Position numbers and translations under genes: made by a program. The notes under the pieces were generated by a model. That model did no database searches. It worked only from the letters and a program-made list of their open reading frames with translations, and was not told the DNA's origin. Below, one piece after another: positions 8,718 to 18,930 of a stretch of 18,931 nucleotides of DNA. The DNA lies in assembly GCA_023091735.1 (NCBI GenBank), contig JALKBU010000988.1, forward strand, positions 1-18,931, read 5' to 3'. Position 1 is the stretch's first letter, and each line of letters opens with the position of its first letter. Source of the stretch: Trichomonas tenax (Eukaryota; Parabasalia; Trichomonadida; Trichomonadidae).

Positions 8718-9928
8718 AAAATAAAAAAGTATCATTTTTGTTCTCTGACATTGAAATTTGTTTGATTTTAGTTGAAAATCTCATTAACTCCACTGCTGCT
8801 TCCTGGAGGTATGTCTTTGGTTATAATTTTTAATATTCTTTTGATATCTTAAAAACGCAAAAACATATCATGTATCAGACCAAATATCCAGTCCTTAATA
8901 TGTTGCTACTTGATCAATGTCTTGTTTTCGTTGAAGCGCAGCAACACATCAGATAACGAAAAAATCTGCGTTTGCGTCATTGGATATACTCAGATCCATG
9001 CATGCATGTGCATCTCAAGATCGTTTTAGCAATTGATTGAAGCCGATATTTTGAAAAATAAATTACCATCGATTCATGGCCTTGTGTTGCAAGGGTCATC
9101 ATTATATAACAGGCACTTGCGAAATCTGCGTCAAAAAGCATGGGTTAAATTTTGAATTTATTTTTAGAAAAATTGGCGCAAATTTATGGACTCAGCGTTT
9201 GATGTAATACTCTCCATAAATATGTTAGCAAAATATCTAATTCTGGAGAGGAGCCTACACGGATTTTCGGAGATCCAAATCAGATCATGCCTTTTTCAAC
9301 AATACAGCTCAGCTCATCCGTTGTGTTATAAAATAGTTACGATCTTACAATAAAAATATTTATTATGATACTGTCTTTCCTAATTCTATTGTATGACTAT
9401 ACTTATTTGACAATAACTTTGTTGAAAAAGCTTCATATTTTATATAGCTGAAGAAAATGTCATGAAATTCAGCACTACTGAATCATATCAAGGATTTAAA
9501 GCATCACCATGCGACTGCGCTTGATACAGAGTAAGAGATCAGAAAATATGTTAATTATATATTTTCCCTAATAATGAGGAGTGTTTCAATTTTGATGTAG
9601 TTTTATGAACAATCCATATTATTATCAATATTGTATTATTTAACTTTTCTCAAAACCCTTGTTTTTTCGCAAAAAAAAAACATTTTTTAAGAAGAAAACA
9701 CCAAAAAATGATTTTTGATAAACATTTTTATGAGTAACATATATCCACAAATCCGCGTAGCCAAGATTTGGAAATTCACAGTGAGAAAAACTATGGTTTA
9801 ATGAAGTTGCATGCTTAAATTGGCTCAAAAAATTCGGTTTCGTTTTGGGAAGATACCTTTATGATATTTCTAATGTTAATATATTTGGCCGAAAACTAAG
9901 TAGTTAGAATATATGTAAACTATCAAGG
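8718..9928. other. AT-rich intergenic region, nothing recognised
   Basis: About 1.2 kb upstream of the phosphatase. It contains no convincing frame, no tRNA-like arms and no long repeat. A short frame at 9640-9828 on the minus strand shows only low-complexity Phe/Lys at its end and no family features. It may include 5' sequence of the decayed gene that starts to be recognisable near 9929. Confidence 0.55.
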
Positions 9929-11067
9929 TTGGTTAGTGATAAATATAATTCTTTTTATATCTTTATAGTTTTTGATAACTCAGATGCTATAAAACTCGCT
10001 TTGTTATCTCTTGAGATTTTTGATTACGATTTATGTTTCATCAATGTCAGAATCAGATATGAGTCGTTACTATATCAAACACTTTTCGAGATTGCTGTTC
10101 AAAATTGCAGTCTTGCTCAACATGATGCAGTCTGCTGCAACAATTTTATTAATTCACTATTTCAACCAGAATTCACATACAACGATGACACTATCAAATG
10201 GTATTTCAGTACATTCTGAACACCTCAAATATGATATATGTTATCACCGAAATCGACATGTTTGCAAGCCGTAAAACTTATTCATATTGTGAGCTGTGTT
10301 TAATATACTACATACGATTTAATATCTAAATTTCAACAACTATTAACCATTTTATCCAACGTTGTTCATCAACTTATCTTTATTGCATATGTAAAGAACA
10401 GAATGTTGGTCAATGATTACATCAAAAACTTAACTAAAATTGAATATATTCCAGAGTTTCCGATTTTTTTCGTCGACAGCACAAAACCAGAAGCAGAGTT
10501 CGTCAAAAGCGAGGTGTCTCGTTTACTCTATTGGACTTCTTCATTGCAGAAGATGTCAATGAAAGAAATGGATGCATTTTCAATTAATGGCGATGAGCCT
10601 AAGCTTATTATAGAAACATTCACCGAAATGAAGAAAAATTTCTATCATTATTGTTTGAATGAGAATATGTACGAATTTACATTCTACATGGAGTGAAAGA
10701 ATATGAAAGATCACAGAACAGAAAATATTGAATATGGAGATTGGTTTGAAGTGAAAAAAGAAGAGATAATTGAGGTCAAAGAGAACACAGAAGAAGGAAT
10801 TTCACCACAAACATTTATTGTAAGTGGATGAGAAAAATCAACTTAGACCATAGAACATGGTAAGAAACCGTTGGTAAATGGAGCATTACTGAATTTTCAT
10901 CTCCGTTCTTGATCTGGGAAAGGAACGGAAATCACATTACACGTGTTCAAGAAATATCGGTTGATTCTAATGGAAATATCCATATACCCACATGGAATGC
11001 TCGTGCTACGGAAAAACTCAGTTTCTCAAATTCATCAATGAACATTTTAGAGATCGTTATACCTTGA
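9929..11067 (+). pseudogene. Decayed gene of unknown family
   Basis: One reading frame carries protein-like sequence over about 900 bp but is cut by stops at 10217-10219, near 10235 and 10304, at 10697-10699 and near 10830. The best block runs from upstream of an ATG at 10403 to 10696, with segments such as IEYIPEFPIFFVD and YWTSSLQKMSMKEMD. The frame then goes on after the stop through EYGDWFEVKKEEIIEV. Around 10830-10845 the protein-like signal moves to another frame, giving WSITEFSSPFLIWERNG and IHIPTWNARATEKL up to a TGA at 11065-11067. The frame continuity across stops suggests a relic rather than several small genes. I do not recognise the family, and whether 9929-10219 and 10303-11067 were one gene is inference. 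Confidence 0.5.
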
Positions 11068-11246
11068 GCTATATTAATGAAGATTTGGACAACCTGAAAA
11101 GGACATAAACCAGTATTCGAAAAATAAAAGTTATTTTTAAAATAATAATTTGATATTATTTTGTTATTGGAGATATCAACATTTATGAAGATTAAATTCA
11201 TACAACTTCATTTTTTATTGGGTTGTTTTATAATCAAAACCAAATA

Positions 11247-11267
11247 ATTATATAGCAAACAAAATTA
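11247..11267 (-). promoter_or_regulatory. Shared 3' flank motif, coiled-coil copy
   Basis: This 21-bp segment overlaps the coiled-coil stop codon and matches the phosphatase 3' flank (7613-7633) at 18 of 21 positions. A role in 3' end formation is speculative given the AT-rich background. Confidence 0.25.
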
Positions 11268-12899
11268 ATTAGAAATTGAAAGTGAGTCTGAAACAATAGA
11301 AATGAACTCACTATAGTTAGAGAGAGTCGTTGGCTCAAATTCATTTTGTGTTGATGACGAAATGAATGAATAAAGTGAAGAAATTATGCTAAGCTGATGT
11401 CGACAATTTTTGAAGGCGATTGAAGATCGAAGACGACTTATATCGTGTTTACTCACTTCCACACGACGACTTAGTTCATCAACTTGGAATGAAAGACGTA
11501 CAAAATCGAATGTATGGGCAGTTTCAGGCGAAACACGACGAATTTGTCGAAGCTTTGTGTCATTTGATTCTTGTAGCTCTCTAATTTGTTCACGTACAAC
11601 ACGAATTGAAGATTTACAGTTATCTATGTCACTTGAAAGACTTTTGTAGATGCTGTCTGGATAAAATGTCTGATCGCTGATCTCTACGCCAAGGAGAGGA
11701 GGAACGAGAAGTTCCGAAAGCCTTTGTTCGAGTTTTTTAGATTCTTGACGACTTGCAAAAAGACGACTGTAAATATCAAGATAAGGAAGACTTAAATCTT
11801 GGAATGATTTTATGTATTCTTGCTTTTTTGATAGTGATGAAATTTCGCGCGAATATTCAACTTTTGTTCTATAAATATCACGTCGAACAAGTACAAGATC
11901 AAGAAGAGATCCACATGCACGATTTACTTCATCAATCCGTCGCTCAGATGAAAGATTTGTCGCACGAGATGCATATGGACGAATGTGAGAAGCTCTTTCT
12001 GATGAAGAACGACTTTCCGACTGAAGAAGTTGCGATTTAGACATCTGTTTGCTTATATGCTCGCGAATAATCTTATGTTCATGCGAAATATGTCTGAAGC
12101 GTTCGATGAGAGATGATATTGATGAACTAAGAGAAGTTTTCTCGCTTTCAAGTGTAATTAACTGTGTTTTATCGAATTTATTAATAGAAGATTGCTTTAG
12201 ATTGATATAAGATGACGGAGGTGTTGAAGAAAGTTCTGCTATTTCATATTTCAATTGCGAAATTCTTTCTTTTAGATTTCTTAGTGTTGTTTGTTTGAGA
12301 GAAAGGACACCATTCAAGTAATCAATGCTTTGCTCAGTATATTGAATCTGCTGTGTGATTTCATTGATTGAAGAAGAAACAGAATCGAATTCTCGCTGTG
12401 TTTTAGAAAGTTCTTTTGTAGGAAGTGTTTCGTTGCATTCGTTGATGTCTTCGATGAGACTGGAGTGTGCCTGGTTGAGGCTGTTGATGTCTGAGGTTGT
12501 GTTGTTCAGTTTATGCGAAAATTCACGAAATGCATCGTCAAGTGAAAAATATTTTTGTTCGTTTTCTGAAATTTCTTGCTCAAGGGAACTCAACTGTCGA
12601 ATGCAACGTGAAATTGCTTTGTCACATCGTTTATCGAGATGTTCAAAGTCACGATTTTCAATTTGACGACGTTCGTAAAGGGAATCGCGTGAACTGAGAA
12701 GACTTTTCTCATATCTGTCAAGAGTTCGAACGCGTTCTTCATATGCTATTGTTTGTTTTCTGTAAGTTCGTAAAATAGAGAAAAAAGATTCTCGCTTTGA
12801 TGAAATTTGATGAATGTGGTCTGAAAGTTCATGACCAATCGCTTCGAGCTGACGCCGAACGTACAACGATGAAGTTTGTTTTATTTCTTTCACGCTCAT
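11265..12899 (-). CDS. Coiled-coil protein, 544 residues, function unknown
   Basis: An intact single frame from ATG at 12897-12899 to TAA at 11265-11267. Most of the protein is predicted by eye to be long alpha-helix with heptad-like spacing, rich in Ser, Glu, Arg, Leu, Ile and Lys, for example at residues 1-230 and again towards the C-terminus. A short Pro-containing break (STPPSSYINL) lies near residue 225 and another (LLVPPLLGVEI) near 400. No signal peptide, membrane span or catalytic motif was seen. Proteins of this kind are common in the trichomonad cytoskeleton, but that is background, not evidence for this gene. Only 43 bp separate its ATG from a foreign cyclase gene fragment, and no TCATTA-like initiator lies in that gap. 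Its codons and frame are undisturbed, so it is probably functional or only recently impaired. Confidence 0.8.
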   Translation of the reverse strand: MSVKEIKQTSSLYVRRQLEAIGHELSDHIHQISSKRESFFSILRTYRKQTIAYEERVRTLDRYEKSLLSSRDSLYERRQIENRDFEHLDKRCDKAISRCIRQLSSLEQEISENEQKYFSLDDAFREFSHKLNNTTSDINSLNQAHSSLIEDINECNETLPTKELSKTQREFDSVSSSINEITQQIQYTEQSIDYLNGVLSLKQTTLRNLKERISQLKYEIAELSSTPPSSYINLKQSSINKFDKTQLITLESEKTSLSSSISSLIERFRHISHEHKIIREHISKQMSKSQLLQSESRSSSERASHIRPYASRATNLSSERRIDEVNRACGSLLDLVLVRRDIYRTKVEYSREISSLSKKQEYIKSFQDLSLPYLDIYSRLFASRQESKKLEQRLSELLVPPLLGVEISDQTFYPDSIYKSLSSDIDNCKSSIRVVREQIRELQESNDTKLRQIRRVSPETAHTFDFVRLSFQVDELSRRVEVSKHDISRLRSSIAFKNCRHQLSIISSLYSFISSSTQNEFEPTTLSNYSEFISIVSDSLSISN

Positions 12900-12942
12900 T
12901 TTCTACAAATTCATAAATTTTTATGTCACTTTTAGAAAAATA

Positions 12943-13225
12943 AAACAACTTGGTGAAATTGAATCAATGGAACAATTATTCGTCGATAAGACTTGCGTTA
13001 GTCGCAGAGTCAGCAACTGCGATATTGAACGTGATCATGTTTACTGACATTCCAGATATGTATAGACCTGTTTACAAAGAGAGGATGACAAATTTGTCGA
13101 TTCAGTTGATGCTCAAACTGAAGGAGGCAGACGACAACTTGAATCTCGGAACGAACAAATCAGAGCCATGTCAAGGATTCGACAATGAATTGGACAATCT
13201 CAACATAATACATCAGAAGATTGTT
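12943..13225 (+). pseudogene. Captured 283-bp fragment of the adenylate cyclase gene
   Basis: This segment is the reverse complement of 2462-2744 with 3 mismatches in 283 bases (12966, 13022, 13143) and no indel. It encodes cyclase residues of about 960-1053, from the membrane-proximal part of the second ectodomain. One difference is silent (Gln) and two change the residue (Leu to Ile, Ile to Asn). Both junctions are sharp: matching starts at AAACAACTTGG and stops after CAGAAGATTGTT. It has no start codon or domain of its own. The source may be the cyclase in this window or a close paralogue. Confidence 0.9.
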
Positions 13226-13504
13226 TTTTCGCGGTTCGTTAAAGGTCCTCAATACAAAAGACTTCCCGAAGTTTTCGAAAACTGTCCAAAAACATATCCG
13301 AGACTCATTTCTCACAGCGATTATCACAATGAAAATAGCTCCAGATTCCATCTTATCACCGGATTGGAGTAATTTTACGACTTTGAGGAAACTCGAATTT
13401 TAGGATTTCGAAATGTTGATAAAATCATCATTGAAGGAGAAATTCCAGATGAAAAGAAGTTTATAGAGCGATTGAAAAAGTTTATGAATCTTCATCGGGA
13501 AAAA

Positions 13505-14141
13505 TTTTCCTTCTACGGTGTAGTCCCGCGACATTCATAACTTTTTATCTGATCAATATTTTTTCGATTTGAAAGTACTTTCATGTACATATTGATAGTT
13601 GTCTATCCAGTGGTATAAGTAGCACAGTCTATATATCTATCAAATCATTGATTGCATTACAAATCGTCCAAAAATATACGATTTCCAGCATAAATGTATG
13701 CACTAATATGCAGCGCTGAGGAAAGATGGTGTCTCAGCGCATAATTTTTTTTCATTGCCAAATCTAAATTTCTAAAATTTTACATTATTACAGCTGCAAA
13801 TCCAAATTCCATCAAATTCAATAACTTTCATGTGTATAATCGCCCTCAAATCATTTAATGAATTAGTTGCGTTTTTAATTTTAAGCGTATAAGAGGTATT
13901 TGAATCAATAATACACATAAAAATATCATATTCTGCATAGTAGCGCATACATTTATGCTGGAAATCGTATATTTTTGGACGATTTGAAATGCAATCAATG
14001 ATTTGATAGATATATAGACTGTGCTACTTATACCACTGGATAGACAACTATCAATATGTACATGAAAGTACTTTCAAATCGAAAAAATATTGATCAGATA
14101 AAAAGTTATGAATGTCGCGGGACTACACCGTAGAAGGAAAA
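13505..14141. mobile_element. 637-bp foldback/MITE-like element in the LRR pseudogene
   Basis: Two 209-bp arms, 13505-13713 and 13933-14141, are inverted copies with 3 mismatches and no indel. The outer 154 bp are perfect. The 219-bp centre has no coding frame of note. The element sits inside LRR-type coding sequence on both sides, which supports insertion. I could not find a clear target-site duplication: the left flank ends CGGGAAAAA and the right begins ATGATGCC. The long inverted arms and absence of a transposase suit a non-autonomous foldback or Mutator-like derivative. The class is unproven. Confidence 0.75.
13713..13740. repeat. 8-bp GC-rich hairpin at the inner edge of the foldback arm
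   Basis: GCGCTGAG at 13713-13720 and CTCAGCGC at 13733-13740 are perfectly complementary around a 12-nt loop. It directly abuts the inner end of the left arm and has no counterpart at the right arm. It is unusually GC-rich for the surroundings. Confidence 0.6.
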
Positions 14142-17100
14142 ATGATGCCATCTTCATCATTTAAATTTTATCAACACATCATTGAAGCATTTCGATTTTT
14201 CAAAAGACCTCAATAACATTGTTTCAGAACTTCGATGGCTCGAAATATCTGGCGACAAAATTGCAAGTTAAAACGAAATTATTCTCGCAATAAAATCATT
14301 CCCAAAATTTAACAGTATCGATTACTCTGGAACGAAATTTAAAGATGATGAAAATTTATTATGCAAAATCGTAAAACGATTCCCAAAGATCGATTATTTT
14401 AATGGACAACTTATCACAAATCAAACACTTGTTGAATATATCATTGAACACAGTCCTCCTTCAGAAGAAAAGCATCCAATTCTTTTTCGGAACTTAGTTT
14501 TACGAATTCGTGATATTCGAACATTTTTCAACAATATTCCGACTTTCGAAAATAAAATTAAGACATTCAATCCTAAATATATCACTTGATTATCTCTTCC
14601 GAATTCAGGAATCAAAAAGCTTTATTTTTCAGAGTTCACTGAACTCATTTCATTAAGTCTTCGCGGAAACCAAATCGAAACTCTTCGAAAGAGTGGAATC
14701 GAGCATTGTCAAAAGTTAATTTCCATTGATCTCTCTGATAACTTAATCAGCTCTGTGGATGAAATGATTTTAAAGGATCTCCGAGAGAAGAAATTATTTA
14801 CATGCTGCGTAATCTTCCTGGAACAGCATCGCTCTCAGGAATCCAATCGATTGATGAAATTCCTGTTACAATCGAAGAGTTTGTCAGGTCATTCAGCAGA
14901 TTCTCGTCATCAAAGCAAGAAGATGCTTTGCGTAATAAATGGATTTACAACCTTCAACTTGCTGTTGGTGGAAACTTCATTGAATCGAACATGCTTGATT
15001 TTGGTGTCATTCTCTCTAGCATCAGATCTTTGCAGAGGACTTCATAATGTCGATCTCTTCCCACTGAGAAATCTTGAATCTCTGAATCTAAGAGGAAATT
15101 TTCTCATAAACGTTCACAACTTATATTGCTGCAAGAAACTTTCAACATTAGATTTGTCTGATAACGTTTTCCTCAATGTATATTCTACATTAGAGCAAAT
15201 CAAACATCTTCACAAATTAGTTCCATTGAATTTGTCACACGACACGTTCAGTAAATTGAAGCATCTCGAATCTGGAGAAATGATAAGCGAAAAAGCAGGT
15301 TCGGCAAACAACAATTATTACAGACAACCTGTGCTCAAGAAATTGTTAACATATTTGGACCGTTTGTCAATAAAGCCAAAACATAGAATGTACTTAGGAG
15401 GAATTCTTCACGCAGACAATAACCAAAGCATAAGCGATAAAGCACTCTATGAGGAGAAACTTCTCCTTCAGAAGTTGACATTTTTCGATCTGTTTTCTGA
15501 AATAACGAGATATGATGAAATCGATGAAAATGCTGAAAACAAGTTATTCGAGAGAGTCGTAGAAATTAATTTCCAAACAATATATAAATACATTGTCGAT
15601 CTTTCAGAATTTTCAAGATTCAAAAACATCGAAATTCTTGATATTTCACCAAATGAAGACGATTACAAAGCCAGAAAATTCAAAAACTATCTTGATTTGT
15701 TTGAGAAGAAAGATGGATACAATCTTATTCCGAAATGGATGAAAGACATCAAAACACTCAGATTCCTAACAATAAATTATTGCAATGTCGATAAAAATGT
15801 TTCAGGCAAAATAGAGACAATAAATGCACTTCCAAACTTGATTGTTTTCGAAGGTCACAATGATAAAGAATCGATTGATGAAAATCTGAGAAACAAAGTT
15901 TTAGAAGGAATCAAAGATAGATTGATCGAAATTAATGATTCACTTTGATGTGTTGAGAAAGATATCGATGTTCTGCAATTATCAAAAATTAACATTGTTG
16001 ATAATAATACAAAGAACAGCAATCTAGTTTTAAAGTTCAGAATTGATCCGAGACACAACATCGAATATGGATTCAGACAGTTGATTTTATTGAAACAGGA
16101 ACTCTAAGAAATTGATCTGTCAGATTATTGTGGATATGACATCAGTCAGTGTGTCTGTGAACTCGATTTGTCACACAACAAACTGACAATGCCTTCTCTG
16201 AAGAATCTCAATCTAATGGACGTTCGCGTGCTCAATCTCTCAAACAACAACTTCAACTCATATTCCGGTCTCGGAATGTTCATTGCAAAAGTACCAACAC
16301 TAAAGAATGTCTGTGTGTTCCCACAGAATGGTGACAAAACAAAAGATGAACTTGAATCAGATGCAAGAATATCGATTCTTTTCCCGATCGGGAAATCAGT
16401 GAAGGAGAATGGTGATTCTGATGTTTCTCCTGACGAATTCATGGTCATGTTGTGTGTTTTTGGACCAATTCTTCAACTTGCGCGTTCTCGAGATATACGG
16501 CATTCCAATATCGACACCAGAAAAGATGGAACAGTTCCTATCTTTCTATGACAGATTCCTATACTTGGACTGCACGATAGAGAGGATAAACGACATAAAG
16601 ATCGATTACAACCTCAAAATGAAATATCTAAAGAATGCTTCTCCGAAGTTGATTCAGAGCTTCGAAGACACAGAGAAAATCCTCCAGAGGTTCAAATAGA
16701 GACCAACAACGCCATACATGAATTATGGAGGACTTCACATTAAGACACTCGACATCGGACCATGGCTTCACAGGGACGTCAGAATACTCAATATATCAAA
16801 CAACAACATAGAGAAACTCGCTCTTCACGTTTTCAAGTGACTAAGATTTCTCGAATCGCTCGACATATTAGAAAACATGATTCTTCCGTACGATAAGACA
16901 GGGAAGTTGATCGACGCTGTGGCAGAACATCTCGGACTCGGATGTCCAAAGCTTCACACACTTGTAATGAAGAACTGCTTCAAAGACAAAACTTGACGAC
17001 ACTCGATGGAGCACCAAACGTGTACCAACTGTCGCCAACGCAGATGGACAAAATATACGAAATCCAGAGACCGACAAACAATAAATGGTTTTATCCAAAT

Positions 17101-18042
17101 CACTGCGACATAATCGATCTCTCTGAAATAGAGTACAATGGAAATTTGTGGGCACAGGATGTCGCTGATGCACTTGCGTTCATTCAGCCGTCAAAAATAA
17201 TAATTCCACAACAGTACTTAAAAGAAGTTCAGTACAACAAAATCAGTTCGCAAAATTATACGAATACGAAGCAAAGAACTACAACCATCATACAGCATAT
17301 CTGTACAACCAATACACGTTCGATAAGATATACGACTTAGGTCAGAAAGTTGCAACAATACTTTCACTGTATTCGCAAAGACAAAGTTATTCGGAAGGAT
17401 TCTCGTTCACTTGACTGTTCACGCTTTCTTCTTGTTCAACTTGTTCATCGCACCATTCTACAGCAAAATTGAGAATGTTCTCAAATATGTGAGCCAAGGA
17501 AGCAACTCTGGGACGATAATAACAGGAGAAGTCCTTCAGAGCGACTCAATTGAGGACTACATCGCGAATCCACTTATACAGCATCTCGTCGCTCATCGTA
17601 TAGTTTTTTTTTTGTATTTATCAAATGCTGCAAAAATAAGAAAATCTAATAAGATCAAAATGATGACGTTGTTTCTCAAAATGTTTCACAATCTGATGAA
17701 AGCGAAATAACTTTCGAATATGTGATGAATGAACTCAATTATGAACCTGGTGATGAAAAAAATTCAATATTCGGAGACAACAGAAGAGGAAGAAAAGAAA
17801 GGAGAATAGTTATCCCAACTAATGAATCAGATTTCGAAATTGATGATGAGGAAGAAGAACAGATTTATCAAGAAATTCAACGAAAGAGGAGCAATCGAAG
17901 AGAATATAATGCAAATTTACATCAAAACTCATACAAAAGATTTGATATCTTTGAACTATTCACTGAAGAGATTTATTATTGAATATATTTCATTTTTGTT
18001 ATTATTAAATTGATTATGTTATTCAATAGATTAAAATTATTT

Positions 18043-18930
18043 TTATGCACAGAATAGAGTTGATCCTGAAGCTTGTCCAAAAAGTTTCTGAACCAATCTG
18101 CATTTACATGTAAATGCGTTTTTCTGATTGTTTTTATATAAAATAATAAACATAAATGGATTAACTGCATCGCAACTTGCAAATTCAAGATGTGGAAGAT
18201 AATTCTGAAACTCTGTTGCAGCTGCTTTGATTTCCACAGATGTCAAAATTGATGAAGATAAATCACAATAACATTCATCCATTGTAAGAGATCCTTCATT
18301 ATAAATTTGAACAAATCCATTTTCAGATATAAAACTGTTTCTCAAAAAACTTGAACATTCAAATAAAACTTTGTCAAATGTTTTAATTAAATAATCTTTG
18401 GGACAATTATTATCAATAATATTAATTCGTAATGCATGACACGAAATAGATGAAGAAAATAAGAAAGATTCAGAATATGAAGCATTATTTCCTATAAAAG
18501 AGCAATATTTAATAATTTCGTTTGTAACATCTTTCATGAAAAAAATTGAATCTTCAATTGCGTTATTGTTGCTAATGTTTGTATTCAGTATGCTCGCATT
18601 TCCATAATAAAGACAATTTGTAGAATAACCTTTCCCGACTTCTCCACAATCGCAAATTGTTGATTCTGTCAATGAATTGATGTTATTCGTGTTTTGATTT
18701 GTTGCTGAATAACAAAAATGGCCATTTCTAGAAGCAACACCTTTCGTTCCGCATGTTTGATGGCAAACAAATGATCCTTGATAAAAATAAATAGAGCCTT
18801 CATCATCATTATTAATTGTGCAATTCGTCAGTGAACTTCGACTAAGAAGAAGTTTAGTTGTTTCTGAACCACGGACGTCAATAGCACGACGCAGAGAATA
18901 AAATTTATTATCACTGACAAAGAATGAACC
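18043..18930 (-). CDS. Beta-helix-like surface protein, 3' part, inverted second member
   Basis: This is the mirror copy of the gene at 2-883, open from the window end to a TAA at 18043-18045. It is 6 bp longer than the left copy. The arms are identical for 127 bp at the outer end, then differ at scattered sites. The greatest divergence is in one patch (about 18297-18332 against 601-630), where the left copy reads HYQFVFLENQ and this one ISENGFVQIYNE. Similarity stops at the stop codon and the 3' flanks are unrelated, so these are two separate family members. The same FIGN, FLRN and Cys-rich pattern is present, and the stop again overlaps TAAA. Its stop lies only 60 bp from the end of the convergent LRR pseudogene. 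The fold and surface location are inferred. Confidence 0.6.
   Translation of the reverse strand, partial: GSFFVSDNKFYSLRRAIDVRGSETTKLLLSRSSLTNCTINNDDEGSIYFYQGSFVCHQTCGTKGVASRNGHFCYSATNQNTNNINSLTESTICDCGEVGKGYSTNCLYYGNASILNTNISNNNAIEDSIFFMKDVTNEIIKYCSFIGNNASYSESFLFSSSISCHALRINIIDNNCPKDYLIKTFDKVLFECSSFLRNSFISENGFVQIYNEGSLTMDECYCDLSSSILTSVEIKAAATEFQNYLPHLEFASCDAVNPFMFIILYKNNQKNAFTCKCRLVQKLFGQASGSTLFCA

Larger units (their letters stand above)
13226..17982 (+). pseudogene. Decayed leucine-rich-repeat membrane protein gene
   Basis: Three frames carry in turn a continuous LRR protein signal: ISLSLRGNQIETLRKSGI, LESLNLRGNFL, LSTLDLSDNVFLNV, CELDLSHNKLTMPSL, VRVLNLSNNNFNSY, ILNISNNNIEKL. The repeats have the LxxLxLSxNxL form, not the BspA type. 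Disablements include stops at 13401, 14269, 14587, 15946, 16105, 16697, 16838, 16994, 17412 and 17647 (double TAA). Frame changes lie near 13330, 13400, 14800, 15030, 16450, 16990, 17235, 17411 and in a T10 tract at 17604-17613. A foldback element interrupts it at 13505-14141. The C-terminal part has a hydrophobic stretch followed by CCKNKK and then an acidic tail ending at the TGA 17980-17982, as expected of a single-span receptor-like protein. The 5' end is lost at the junction with the cyclase fragment. The cyclase and phosphatase frames are clean, so sequencing error is unlikely. Confidence 0.85.

Noticed and set aside
8991..9015. Palindromic CATGCATGCATG stretch in the spacer
   Set aside because: A short simple repeat with no flanking context; nothing links it to a function.
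12950..13372. A fused cyclase-ectodomain/LRR gene
   Set aside because: The frame runs across the fragment junction by chance. It begins at a TTG inside copied sequence, has no ATG start or domain of its own, and ends soon after in decayed LRR sequence.
14755..15948. A stand-alone 397-residue LRR protein gene
   Set aside because: LRR sequence continues in frame upstream of the GTG and downstream of the TGA, and the true LRR signal moves to another frame between about 14800 and 15030. It is one open block of the larger pseudogene.
13226..17982. Stops and frame changes in the LRR region as sequencing errors
   Set aside because: The intact 4.6-kb, 1.6-kb and 1.0-kb frames in the same window show low error, and the region also contains an inserted element and a truncated 5' end, as expected for a real pseudogene.
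13226..17982. BspA-type (TpLRR) surface protein
   Set aside because: The repeats follow LxxLxLSxNxL rather than the BspA pattern with conserved IP, VxxI and AFxxC elements.
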